22,707 nucleotides of DNA from Entrophospora sp. SA101 (taxonomy: Eukaryota > Glomeromycota > Glomeromycetes > Entrophosporales > Entrophosporaceae): contig CAUDNR010000912.1 in NCBI GenBank assembly GCA_958430865.1, forward strand, positions 1-22,707, read 5' to 3'. Shown in pieces: positions 6,469-13,612 of this stretch. The translations under genes and the position numbers were made by a program. Numbering within the stretch: the first letter of the stretch is position 1; each line of letters begins with the position of its first letter. The notes below the pieces were generated by a model that did no database searches, had not been told where the DNA came from, and was given only the letters and a program-made list of their open reading frames with translations.

Positions 6469-9054
6469 AAGAGGATAATTGAGTAGAAACCCAAGCGAGA
6501 TAGTGAGGAAGGCTAACCGATTGTATGACAATCGGCATAGCAGAATGATAAACGCCGCATAATTCATAGCACGAACCATAGAAGACACCTTCACGATTGA
6601 TGAGGACACCAGTTTGGTTCAACCGCCCCGGCAGGCAGTCCATCTTAATACCGAGAGAAGGAACACCAAAAGAGTGGATCACGTCAACACCGGTAACAAT
6701 AAAGCGAATAGGAAACCCAACAGGAACAACGACCCGGTTGTCAACCTCCAATAAACGTAAATCTCCCTTTTCCAGTTCGGTCTCGGGAACCATATATGAG
6801 TCGAACTCTATGCTTTCCCCAAACTCGTCAGCATAATCACTGTATTCATAGGACCAGAACCATTGATGACCAACAGCCTTGATAGTAATACTAGGGTCAA
6901 CTATTTCGTCCATAAGGTATAAGAGCTTGAAACTAGGGAAAGCAATAGCAATCAGGACGAGTGCAGGGGTTATTGTCCAAATAAGCTCAATTACCGTCAA
7001 CCTCTCTTCCTAAGAGTGCAATAGGATTGAGAGGTCGGACTATCTCTTCATGCCTTACTAATTAGCATGTTCCACATATAGTCTCTGAGGATTCCTCAGC
7101 TAAAGGTTTCCTGCTGATAATCACTATAACATTTGCCTATGTTACTCCCTGGTTAACAGGTAAGTTGACTTATGTAGTGATGTTCTAGCATACAGTGGAA
7201 TGCACAGGGCAGCAGATTCTTTCATTGTCTGTTAGGGTTTCTGCCAATAATTACTGGTTATAGTGTGATCGGCCAATCAGTTTGAAGTATGCTGTAGTGT
7301 CAATAACATTAACACCATTTGGCACAGCATTACTGTAGTGGAAGCTTAATTCGCCTTTGTACAGTAACTTAGGATCAGATAACTACCGATCAAACGCTTG
7401 AGATCGGTTAGCTACTCGCCATATGAATCGTGATGTATCAGCTTTGGACTTGAATGTCACCCATACATCGTGTTTGATATCATGCATTACCAATGCCACT
7501 TGACGTACCTTTGGGGTTGTTCGATCTCCATTGGACGTTAGTAGCCACAACGTAGTTAGGGTTCTTGACAAAGAAGAATGTACCTTGTGTAGTAGCCACT
7601 GGTTTTTCCATATTAACGTACCGTTCAATGTACTTAAACTCTACTTTGTTATCCAGGGCCTTAGCTGCCTGAGCAGGACTAGGGTAGGTATCATGTACCG
7701 TTTCCTTATCCTGGTGTAATGCATGAATCCCATCTGGAAGACTCTCAATGTCCACGTCCTGAATAGCATTGGTATTAAGTGTTGGGCCTAATGGTCGTGG
7801 TGCCACTGTAGCTCCTTCTTCCCGTATTGAAACGACAAAACCGAATGTAGGGCTCCAAACTGTAGTATCATTATTCAGATGTGCTATCAATGTGTTGTAG
7901 CCTATTCCTAGCTGGTTTGCTAATCTACCTTTGAAGAGCGAGTTGGCTACTTGTCTAGTTACATTTGTGGTTGCATCAGTAGTGGTTACTACGATGTTAG
8001 CTTCAGATGGTTTGGCCACATTCTTAGGAGTCCATTGAGTTAGGAACTTCACGTTATCCCTGTTAACAGTAGGCTTTAGTACAGTGATTATAGCCTGCTC
8101 CTGAACACGAATTATCCATCTAGTACAGTTGATGAGAATGTCTATCTCATTGACGTTAAGCACGTAGTCCTGGTGTTTGATAGCAAACTCATGTAACAGG
8201 TTCACTTCCGTAACTACTACACCAAACGTAATATTGGCCCACCCTCCTGCTCGTTTGACAAAGCTATTAAAATCATTGAGCCGTGAGCCCTTTCGTATGA
8301 GCTTAGAGTACTCCGATCTGTATTTCTTTATTCGATTAGAGAAAGCTAAAGTTGATCCTACGTAAAATGTATTCAAGTGATTACACATTAGAAGGTACAC
8401 ACCTGCGTAAGGCATTAGGTCAGGATTGTTAAACAAGGATGCCATACTTTGACTGTGATGGGCTACAGTTTGGGGGTCACCTTGAGAGGTGTCATTATAC
8501 ACAGCAAGTGATGGTTTAGGATCTTTCGTAATCAGATGTTGAAGTCGCTCATTACTCTGTAGATAGTCTAGTACAGGGCTATTCGTACCCTTAAGGTACT
8601 TAAACATAGCTAACACTACGTTACGACCAATTGTCATTGCTTTAGTCTCATGCCATGGGATTGGCTGCACAGAGGAATTGGATGGCAGCTTACCCTTAAT
8701 GCTCTTCACGGGTATAGTAGACTGAGTAGCACTATGAGGACTAGAAGTCGAGTAGAGACGACCCTGAGTCCCATGAGGAGAACAGACAGGTTTCTGCTGC
8801 CCTGAGGGCCCTTGAAGACCATGGTTATGGTACTTGTGGACGATCTGGTTATGGGAGGAATTGAAGTTGCGGATCGTTGAGGTTAGCATCCACCCCACCC
8901 CTAGCAGGATAAGTATGAGGTAGAACATAATTTGATCATGTAACTCGGCTATGCCCTCAAAGGTAGGAGAGGCCCCATCCTGAAACCCAATTTGCCAAGG
9001 GTGAGGAGCGTCGTTAAATACCAGTTGTATAAAACCTAATAAGTATTGTAGCAT
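6467..9054 (-). CDS. cox2: Cytochrome c oxidase subunit 2, two exons
   Basis: Cox2 takes electrons from cytochrome c through its CuA centre in complex IV of the inner membrane. Exon 1 is 8818-9054 (79 codons, [20 protein letters not shown] to HKYHNHG); exon 2 is 6467-6997, starting [12 protein letters not shown]. Joined, HG-TVIELIW restores the family sequence and gives about 255 residues, the usual fungal length. Two membrane helices are visible ([15 protein letters not shown] and [17 protein letters not shown]). The CuA ligands are present: His in VIHSFGVP, then C-Y-E-L-C, His in VYHSAM and the Met. The splice point is inferred from protein conservation and the group I rule (U before, G at the intron end). 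Two further 3' ends of this gene lie downstream. A 57-bp 5' segment is shared with an endonuclease leader. Confidence 0.95.
6998..8817 (-). other. Group I intron in cox2
   Basis: It interrupts cox2 after the HNHG codons. Near its 3' end the minus strand shows a core typical of group I introns: AGCAGGAAACC, then GAGACTATATG (R element; + 7075-7085), then AGAGATAGTCC (S element). GACTAT and ATAGTC pair as P7 (+ 7078-7083 with 7038-7043). The exon ends ...GGT and the last intron base is G. About 480 nt between the ORF end (7480) and exon 2 hold this core. The intron is about 1.8 kb because it carries the endonuclease ORF. Subgroup not determined. Confidence 0.85.
7480..9054 (-). CDS. GIY-YIG intron endonuclease fused in frame to cox2 exon 1
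   Basis: The 524-residue frame starts as cox2 exon 1 (residues 1-79) and runs without a stop into the intron. GRLYSTSS at residues 98-105 resembles a mitochondrial presequence cleavage site and may mark where the endonuclease is released. The GIY-YIG domain shows AGVY (217-220), FYVGS (230-234), Arg241 and the [13 protein letters not shown] block with Glu319 and Asn331, so all catalytic residues are there. The C-terminal part ([10 protein letters not shown] near 450) looks like a NUMOD-type DNA-binding motif of intron endonucleases. It would cut intronless cox2 at the intron site to spread the intron. Fusion to the upstream exon is common for such ORFs. The free-standing start, if any, is unknown. 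Confidence 0.9.
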   Translation of the reverse strand: MLQYLLGFIQLVFNDAPHPWQIGFQDGASPTFEGIAELHDQIMFYLILILLGVGWMLTSTIRNFNSSHNQIVHKYHNHGLQGPSGQQKPVCSPHGTQGRLYSTSSPHSATQSTIPVKSIKGKLPSNSSVQPIPWHETKAMTIGRNVVLAMFKYLKGTNSPVLDYLQSNERLQHLITKDPKPSLAVYNDTSQGDPQTVAHHSQSMASLFNNPDLMPYAGVYLLMCNHLNTFYVGSTLAFSNRIKKYRSEYSKLIRKGSRLNDFNSFVKRAGGWANITFGVVVTEVNLLHEFAIKHQDYVLNVNEIDILINCTRWIIRVQEQAIITVLKPTVNRDNVKFLTQWTPKNVAKPSEANIVVTTTDATTNVTRQVANSLFKGRLANQLGIGYNTLIAHLNNDTTVWSPTFGFVVSIREEGATVAPRPLGPTLNTNAIQDVDIESLPDGIHALHQDKETVHDTYPSPAQAAKALDNKVEFKYIERYVNMEKPVATTQGTFFFVKNPNYVVATNVQWRSNNPKGTSSGIGNA

Positions 9055-9075
9055 TGACTATTATTCAAAGCCATC

Positions 9076-9132
9076 CCATATATGCATAGCGGTGCAGTAG
9101 CCCTGAATGAAATCTGATAGATTTCAAAACCG
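9076..9132 (-). promoter_or_regulatory. cox2 5' untranslated segment, duplicated at 4711
   Basis: It ends 21 nt before the cox2 ATG on the minus strand. A hairpin GAAATCT/AGATTTC lies in the middle. Just outside it a palindrome CCGGTTTAAACCGG takes the place of CCG-TAAAA-CGG at the other copy. Keeping a hairpin while the sequence changed suggests it works as RNA. A further stem CACTGGT/ACCAGTG lies at about 9152-9168. Confidence 0.65.
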
Positions 9133-9251
9133 GTTTAAACCGGCGGCCAATACACTGGTCAAACCAGTGGTCATAGGCAGTTTAGAGTCAATACCCAGGA
9201 CACGGCAATAGCAGGGGGGAAATAAAAGAAGATCAAGAAAATTAAGAACGA

Positions 9252-9529
9252 TTAAGGAGAAGCACCAGAATAGCTTCCCCAGGCACCAGTAGAAAATGAA
9301 GAGAGCCCCACTCGGTAAGCCATCGAAGAAGGTATATAAGGTTTAACAAGTTCCTGTACTTTGCCCACCTCCCTTTTAGGAATGCGAATAATGTACTGAC
9401 CTTTCCCTTTTATACCCGCTGCATTGCGAGTAGACTCAATATTCAACTTATCAAGAAGGATCGAACGCAGGAGTTCAACCTCATTAGCTGAGAAGTTATC
9501 AGTGCAGAGAGAGTGTTTATGTAATGGTT
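9252..9529 (-). pseudogene. LAGLIDADG_2 endonuclease, C-terminal remnant
   Basis: It starts immediately after a C tract with LHKHSLCTDNFSANEVELL, corresponding to the point just past the second LAGLIDADG motif. It continues RSILLDKLNIESTRNAAG, GQYIIRIPKREVGKVQELV and PYIPSSMAYRVGLSS, with 15 further residues before TAA. The frame is clean but lacks all of the N-terminal half, so it cannot be an active enzyme. It is the last member of the minus-strand chain ahead of cox2. Confidence 0.82.
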
Positions 9530-9541
9530 GGGGGGAATTTT
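9530..9541 (-). promoter_or_regulatory. A/T-then-C tail motif between two endonuclease pieces
   Basis: Minus-strand TTCAAAATT followed by 6 C, about 30 nt after the YRVGL-like end of the upstream pseudogene and directly before the next C-terminal remnant. Confidence 0.5.
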
Positions 9542-9569
9542 GAAGGAATTCTGTATGAAGGAGCAATCT

Positions 9570-10138
9570 TTACAGGCCAACCCTGTCACGCATTGAATGA
9601 GGGAAATGCTCAGAAACCAGGCACTGAACCTTAGGAATTTCTCTTTTAGGGATACGGATTTGATATTGTTCTTTAGCTTTATTCCCAGCAGGGCGAGTAG
9701 AATGAATACCATATTTATCCAAGAGAACGGACAAGGTCAACCTCGGCAGGAGTAAAGGAATTCGTAGCGATCTCTATACATCCGTCTCTCTTACTGTAAT
9801 GGGAATCTCCTGCGAGCCAATAAGCTAGGGCAACAGGTGTCAATAGGTCAGCAATATTGGAAGGTATAATCTTAACATTTCTTTCTTCCACCTTTCGGTA
9901 CCATTGTTTTTTTGAGTCTGTTAAGAAGGGGAGAGTGAAGGTTTTGAACTCGTAAGCTAGCTAGCTTTGACCCGTGACCTTTACGAAACTGGGAGGTCTC
10001 TTTAGGCTCGGCACCAACGATTCCAATTTCGTTAAAGTGGTCCCATATGTGGTGGACGAATTCTTTATCCTTTTGTTTCATTTTAAGTCTTGCATTATTC
10101 CCGCACATTTCAAGTGTACCATCGCTGAGAACCATCAT
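9570..10138 (-). pseudogene. LAGLIDADG_2 endonuclease, broken
   Basis: It begins inside the first motif as MMVLSDGTLEMCGNNARL, then KQKDKEFVHHIWDHF and IGIVGAEP. The frame is then lost (a duplicated CTAGCTAGCTAGC stretch near 9956 is one cause). Later blocks reappear in other frames: the LLTPVALAYWLAGD-type region (plus strand about 9805-9845), LLDKYGIHSTRPAGNKAKEQ, YQIRIPKREIPKVQCLV and MRDRVGL-stop. Its ATG overlaps the TGA of the preceding pseudogene (ATGATG), so the two are fused almost without spacer. Confidence 0.82.
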
Positions 10139-10862
10139 AGTCCAACTCGGTAACCCATTGTAGGATAAATATGGGGGCCTACGAGCTCCTTTAATGTAGC
10201 CATAGACCCCTTAGCAATTCGGATTCGATATTGGTCTTACCAGTACCATTCGAAATCCGAGTAGTTTGAATGTTTAACTTAGATAACAGGATAGACCGCA
10301 ATAGGTCAACGAAACTCATCAGCTGTAAAAGAATCGGTACATATTACTACTATACCTTGAGCTTTATTGTAAGTAGCGGCCCCTGAGAGCCAGTAAGCAA
10401 GAGCTATAGGTGTTAAAAGGTCAGCTATATTGCTGCGGTCTGACCCAACAATTGGGTTGGACGACCCCTGCGGTCTGACCCAACGGGTTGGACGACCGCA
10501 GGAGGTGCCGGTCCTGATAAGGGTACGGCCCGGCAGCAGGCGAAGGCTGAACATTTTTCCCCTCTTCCTTGACATACCATTTAAGGTGAAGATCAGTGAA
10601 GAAAGGATGTGTAAAGGTAGCGAATGAATCAGTGGTCCAAGAGAAACCCCGTTTTGTATCGGTACGATGGCGGGGTTTAGGGGTAGCGCCTACTATGCCA
10701 ATAGAATAAAAAAGGTTCCATATATGTAGTACAAAGGATTGCTCTATTTGAAAATAGGCATTTGAATTGGGAGTTCTCTTATCCTTACTTAAACTACCAT
10801 CACCAAGGGTCATTCCGGTTATAACTTCTTTGAATTCCTCAGGGATTACAGGCAACTCTATA
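10135..10862 (-). pseudogene. LAGLIDADG_2 endonuclease split by a GC-rich repeat
   Basis: It reads ELPVIPEEFKEVITGMTLGD then GSLSKDK, SFVLHIWNLFYSIGIVGA and HPFFTDLHLKWYVKEEGKNV. It is then interrupted by the 108-bp GC-rich repeat at 10433-10540 and resumes SNIADLLTPIALAYWLSGAA, where the second motif has lost its acidic residue (SGDG to SGAA). After further frameshifts it continues VDLLRSILLSKLNIQTTR and KGSMATLKELVGPHIYP and ends GYRVGL-TGA. All blocks are present in order but it is clearly dead. Its first residues overlap the end of the preceding remnant. Confidence 0.85.
10433..10540. repeat. GC-rich composite inverted repeat (108 bp)
   Basis: Two tandem units with stems of the type CTGCGGTC/GACCGCAG and an inner CCAA/TTGG (the first truncated, with AATT in its loop), then a unit of the type GCCGG..CC/GGCCCGGC around TGATAAGGGTAC. 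It differs at one base from 18612-18719. It is inserted in an endonuclease gene between the GKNV and SNIADLL codons. Confidence 0.9.
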
Positions 10863-11110
10863 GGCCATCGATGCAGCAATATAAGGCTTAACTAGGGCCT
10901 GTAACTTCGGAACTTCACGTTTAGGAATTCGGATAATATACTGCTCTTTTCCATGGCCGTTATTGTAATGGCTAGTTTTGATTCCATACTTATCAAGAAG
11001 AATGGACTGTAGAAGCTCCACCTCCGCCGGGGTGTATGAATCCGTGTAAATTGTGATTCCTCCCGTATTCTTTTCAAAGTGTCCGTCCGGTGCCGGTCCT
11101 GATAAGGATA
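10863..11110 (-). pseudogene. LAGLIDADG_2 endonuclease, C-terminal remnant
   Basis: It starts right at a GC-rich repeat (11088-11112) with DGHFEKNTGGITIYTDSY, so the second motif WLSGDG is cut by the repeat. It continues PAEVELLQSILLDKYGIKTS, GKEQYIIRIPKREVPKLQAL and AASMAYRV, where it joins the N-terminus of the next pseudogene instead of finishing RVGL. No N-terminal half is recognisable upstream. Confidence 0.8.
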
Positions 11111-11112
11111 CC
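11088..11112. repeat. GC-rich repeat, short copy
   Basis: GGTGCCGGTCCTGATAAGG, half of the TGATAAGG-type palindrome. The 3' half is missing. It lies exactly in the SGDG motif of an endonuclease remnant. Confidence 0.7.
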
Positions 11113-11334
11113 TTACGAGACGTTGCGGATAGGCCTTCGCATTTCATTTTGATCTGGGGGTCCCTTATGTTGTTACAGATAAAATGAAACTATAATAAGT
11201 GAGTGAAAGGATTTATGAAAGAGCTTCAATGAAATCATTTCGTAGAATAGATATCGTACCGCTCCCATAAGATGTTAATTAAGAGCCCCCCCCCGCAGGC
11301 TAGGAGGTCCAAGGCTTATATGATTGCAGCCATA

Positions 11335-11406
11335 GAGTATGTAGCTTAAAGGTAGAGCACCCGTCTTTTAAACGGTTAAATTGGGGTTCGACCCCCCACA
11401 TACTCA
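11335..11406 (+). tRNA. trnK: tRNA-Lys (UUU)
   Basis: Acceptor GAGTATG pairs with CATACTC, discriminator A. The D arm is GCTT/GAGC, the anticodon loop CTTTTAA gives UUU, and the T stem TGGGG pairs with CCCCA around TTCGACC. The top anticodon-stem pair is a C-U mismatch. It is preceded by a C9 tract (from 11286). Confidence 0.93.
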
Positions 11407-11467
11407 TTAAATCTGCTTCGGTCAAGGCACTCTTAGCCGACAGAGAAAAGGATACCAGGAGGCCAAC

Positions 11468-11480
11468 GGGGGGGAATTTT
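11468..11480 (-). promoter_or_regulatory. A/T-then-C tail motif after endonuclease pseudogene
   Basis: Minus-strand ATCAAAATT followed by 7 C, about 35 nt after the stop. Between the two is a small hairpin overlapping the stop codon (GGCTCTAAGAGCC). Confidence 0.5.
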
Positions 11481-11511
11481 GATAAGAATTCTTATTTAGG
11501 AGGAAAGGCTC

Positions 11512-12125
11512 TTAGAGCCCTATGCGATAGCGCATACTATCAGGCATCAAAGGGGAAACTAGGGCCTGCAGTTTAGGGACCTCGCGTTTAGGGGGTTCTT
11601 TATTCTTATTCCCAGCTGAAACCCGAGTAGAATGAATATTAGATTATTCTTCTCTAGTAGAATAGAACGTAGAAGCTCGACTTTCTCCGGAGTGAAGGAA
11701 TCGGTGCACAATTTTACCACGCCATCACGTTTATCGTAGCCACAATCGCCGCATAGCCAATAAGCAAAGGCGATAGGGGTTAATAGTTCTACTATGTTGG
11801 AAGGAATAACTTGAACATATCTTCCACCCTCCAATGTATACCATAGGGTATGAAGTTAAGTAAGGAAGGGAAGTGAAAAGGTTGCGAAGTGATAAGCCGT
11901 CGTAAGGGTAGCCTTTCGGGTTTGAGTAGAAGAGTAGGGTTCGGCCCCCACCAGCCCTATTGAATTGAAGAGATCCCAGAGATGATAAGTGAATTCCTTA
12001 TCCTTAAAGCCAATTGTTAATCTTGCAATAGAGTTGCGCAATTGTAGGTGGGCGGCACCGAGAATTAAACAAGTAATAAGGAGGAGGGAAAACAATAGCA
12101 CCCTTTTGTTCCTTGGTTAGCCCGG
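11512..12125 (-). pseudogene. LAGLIDADG_2 endonuclease, broken
   Basis: It begins after a GC-rich repeat as GLTKEQKGAIVFPP, shifts frame, then reads LITCLILGAAHLQLRNSIAR, KDKEFTYHLWDLFNSIGLVG, YHFATFSLPFLT, VIPSNIVELLTPIAFAYWL and CGDCGYDKRDG, then VELLRSILLEKNN. A last frameshift leads to HSTRVSAGNKNKEPPKREVP, which lacks the QYIIRI block, and MRYRIGL-stop. The first motif has Ala instead of the catalytic Asp (LGAAHL). It is inactive. It is closely related to the plus-strand gene at 16203-17439 (shared QLRxSxAR, FNSIG.VGAEPY). Confidence 0.85.
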
Positions 12126-12167
12126 TGCCGGCTGCGGTCTGACCCAACGGGTTGGACGACCGCAGGC
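12123..12167. repeat. GC-rich inverted repeat between divergent modules
   Basis: A CGGTGCCGG half-unit plus a complete CTGCGGTC/GACCGCAG hairpin with inner CCAA/TTGG. It separates the minus-strand endonuclease (to its left) from the plus-strand linker (to its right). Confidence 0.85.
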
Positions 12168-12192
12168 GGGCCCCCTAATACTGTCTCCTCTC

Positions 12193-12350
12193 TTCGAGGT
12201 CTTACTGTTCTTATGGTTTTCCTGGTTCGGGGTTTTACTCTACTTCTTTTAATCCATTTTCTCAAAAATTCCCCCCTTGTTCTTCCTCTTCCCCGAACCC
12301 CAAAGGTAAACCCTCCCCTAAATGGCTAACCAAGGCCGAGAAAGGCTGCC
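12193..12350 (+). pseudogene. Endonuclease leader/linker fragment
   Basis: One frame reads SRSYCSYGFPGSGFYSTS, then FNPFSQKFPPCSSSSPNP and KGKPSPKWLTKAEKG. This is the linker type seen before LAGLIDADG_2 domains (YSTS motif, Ser-rich, KGKP..K then LTKAEK). It stops matching at the point where the endonuclease should begin. It contains an AAAATTCCCCCC motif in frame. Confidence 0.6.
12264..12276 (+). promoter_or_regulatory. A/T-then-C motif inside a linker fragment
   Basis: CAAAAATT followed by 6 C, here within coding-like sequence (QKFPP) rather than after a gene, which argues against a purely 3'-end role. Confidence 0.4.
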
Positions 12351-12429
12351 CGGAATGCTCACATTTTTTTCTTCATTTTGCGAGGCGGATTCTGCTCTTC
12401 CTTCTCTCGGTTCTTAATCTTCTTGTTAT

Positions 12430-12760
12430 TCAGGGGCAGGAGCCCACCCTAAAGGTAAACCCACTCGAAAACTCCTCACCGAAACTCAAAAGGCTACCAT
12501 AGTCTTTCCTGAGCCTATAAAAGAAATGGTGACAGGTATGCTTATGGGCGCCGGGTATCTCTCTTTGCCTGCTGGGCGTCAAATGCCAGACTTGAAATAG
12601 GTCAGGAGAACTTTGCTCTGGAGCTCTGGGGCCGGTTGGATTTTGTAGGTATTGTAGTGCAGCCCCGAGAACCCAGACGAAATTGGACAAAAGACCGTAG
12701 TAGTGGAAGGGTTACCCGTACGTTTATCAGTACGGGTTCTAGTTTTAGGAGGGGGCGGAC
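12430..12760 (+). pseudogene. LAGLIDADG_2 endonuclease, N-terminal half, broken
   Basis: It reads GAHPKGKPTRKLLTETQKAT, IVFPEPIKEMVTGMLMGAGY and LSLPAGRQ, then after a frameshift NARLEIGQENFALELWGRLD and FVGIVVQPREP. The first motif has Ala in place of Asp (MGAGY). It ends where a GC-rich repeat cluster begins. The KPTRK-LLTE junction has no GC-rich insert, so it shows the empty state of the site filled in three other copies. Confidence 0.8.
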
Positions 12761-12867
12761 GGTGCCGGGCCTGATAAGGCTACGGCTCCTGCTGCCGGGC
12801 CGTACCCTTATCAGGACCGGCACCGGGTCGTCCAACCCGTTGGGTCAGACCGCAGCCGGCAGGCCAT
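12761..12867. repeat. GC-rich inverted repeat cluster
   Basis: Three units in series: one TGATAAGG-type half, one GCCGGGCC/GGaCCGGC palindrome with loop GTACCCTTATCA, and one CTGCGGTC-type hairpin in reverse orientation. It follows the broken endonuclease at the place where the rest of the gene should be. Confidence 0.85.
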
Positions 12868-12931
12868 AGGCGCTTTCTCTTTAGAGTCAAAGTAACCCTC
12901 CCCCACCCCCTTTTTAACATTGGGACCCTAA

Positions 12932-13004
12932 GGTGAATATAGTTTAAAGGTAGAACGTCAGTTTGTGGTATTGAAGGTTTGGGTTCGATTCCCGGTATTC
13001 ACCC
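12932..13004 (+). tRNA. trnH: tRNA-His (GUG)
   Basis: Acceptor GGTGAAT pairs with ATTCACC. The anticodon loop TTGTGGT gives GUG, and the T arm is TGGGTTCGATTCCCG-like. Base 73 is C as in tRNA-His. The genomic base at -1 is A, so the usual G-1 would have to be added after transcription. Confidence 0.92.
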
Positions 13005-13072
13005 ATTGGATTTGTTCTGTTGTTTTTTAGAGAACTCGGACAGGTTGACATTTTAAGGAAATTGTTGATAAA

Positions 13073-13222
13073 ATGACAGAAATATTAGCAATTTCTATAG
13101 AAGTTTTGAATTTGAATGTAAAGACATTAGCCTTAAACCTTAAAGGTTTGATTATTTTCGAATGTCGTAAGACATTACGTCTTAAATCCTCTCATTTTTA
13201 CTGGGTTTATGTTCCACCCTAA
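13073..13222 (+). CDS. Small ORF, 49 codons, doubtful
   Basis: ATG to TAA, starting MTEILAISIEVLNLN and ending YWVYVPP. It lies in an AT-rich spacer between tRNA-His and a module 5' element. No similarity to any mitochondrial protein was recognised; it is not Atp8 or Atp9. It may be chance. The spacer 13223-13437 is AT-rich with two short related stretches (CCTCCGGTATACAATTACGCGAA and CCTCCCCAATACAATAACCCGAA type) and a C8 tract. Confidence 0.15.
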   Translation: MTEILAISIEVLNLNVKTLALNLKGLIIFECRKTLRLKSSHFYWVYVPP

Positions 13223-13437
13223 TCATTTTGAAATGTTAACCATTGACAAATAAACCTCCGGTATACAATTACGCGAAATTGAACCATGACCAAATCAACC
13301 TCCCCAATACAATAACCCGAAAGGTTAACATTCACAACCTACCCACCCCCCCCGCCGGCATTTAATATCTAGAGAAGAGCCAAATTTGAATTTGTTTTTG
13401 AGTTATCTTGAATAATTTGAATCAAATTGATTTCCTA

Positions 13438-13577
13438 GCTCCCCCGAGTCAGCCTCCATGATAAAGTGCTATCCGCAACGAGTTGAAACTATATGTGCTT
13501 GTCCTGGGCAATAAAGACGTTCAAAGGCCTATTCGCCGGTGAAGAGTGGCTTTTATTTGTGAATCCTAGTTTAGTAT
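13438..13577 (+). other. Conserved module 5' element, copy 1
   Basis: It starts GCTCCCCCGAGTC. Blocks AAAGTGCTATCCGCAAC (17/17), a 36-nt block at 13491-13526 (36/36) and CTAGTTTAGTATGAAA (16/16) are identical to the copy at 16053. Indels between blocks are not multiples of three and no frame is conserved, so it is non-coding. It is preceded by AT-rich inverted repeats and followed 36 nt later by the leader ORF. Confidence 0.8.
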
Positions 13578-13612
13578 GAAAAGACAAGACACTATTTACT
13601 CTATTATACATT

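Noticed and set aside
6597..6836. 79-residue plus-strand ORF
   Set aside because: Antisense to cox2 exon 2.
10433..10540. CRISPR-like array of GC-rich repeats
   Set aside because: Units are palindromic and adjoin each other or occur in opposite orientation; there are no regular spacers and no cas genes.
11103..11130. Fifth copy of the conserved 5' element (CCTATCCGCAACG on the minus strand)
   Set aside because: Only about 12 nt match; the other blocks of the element are not found nearby.
13438..13577. RNase P RNA or 5S rRNA
   Set aside because: None of the universally conserved RNase P or 5S blocks is present, and the element occurs in four copies.
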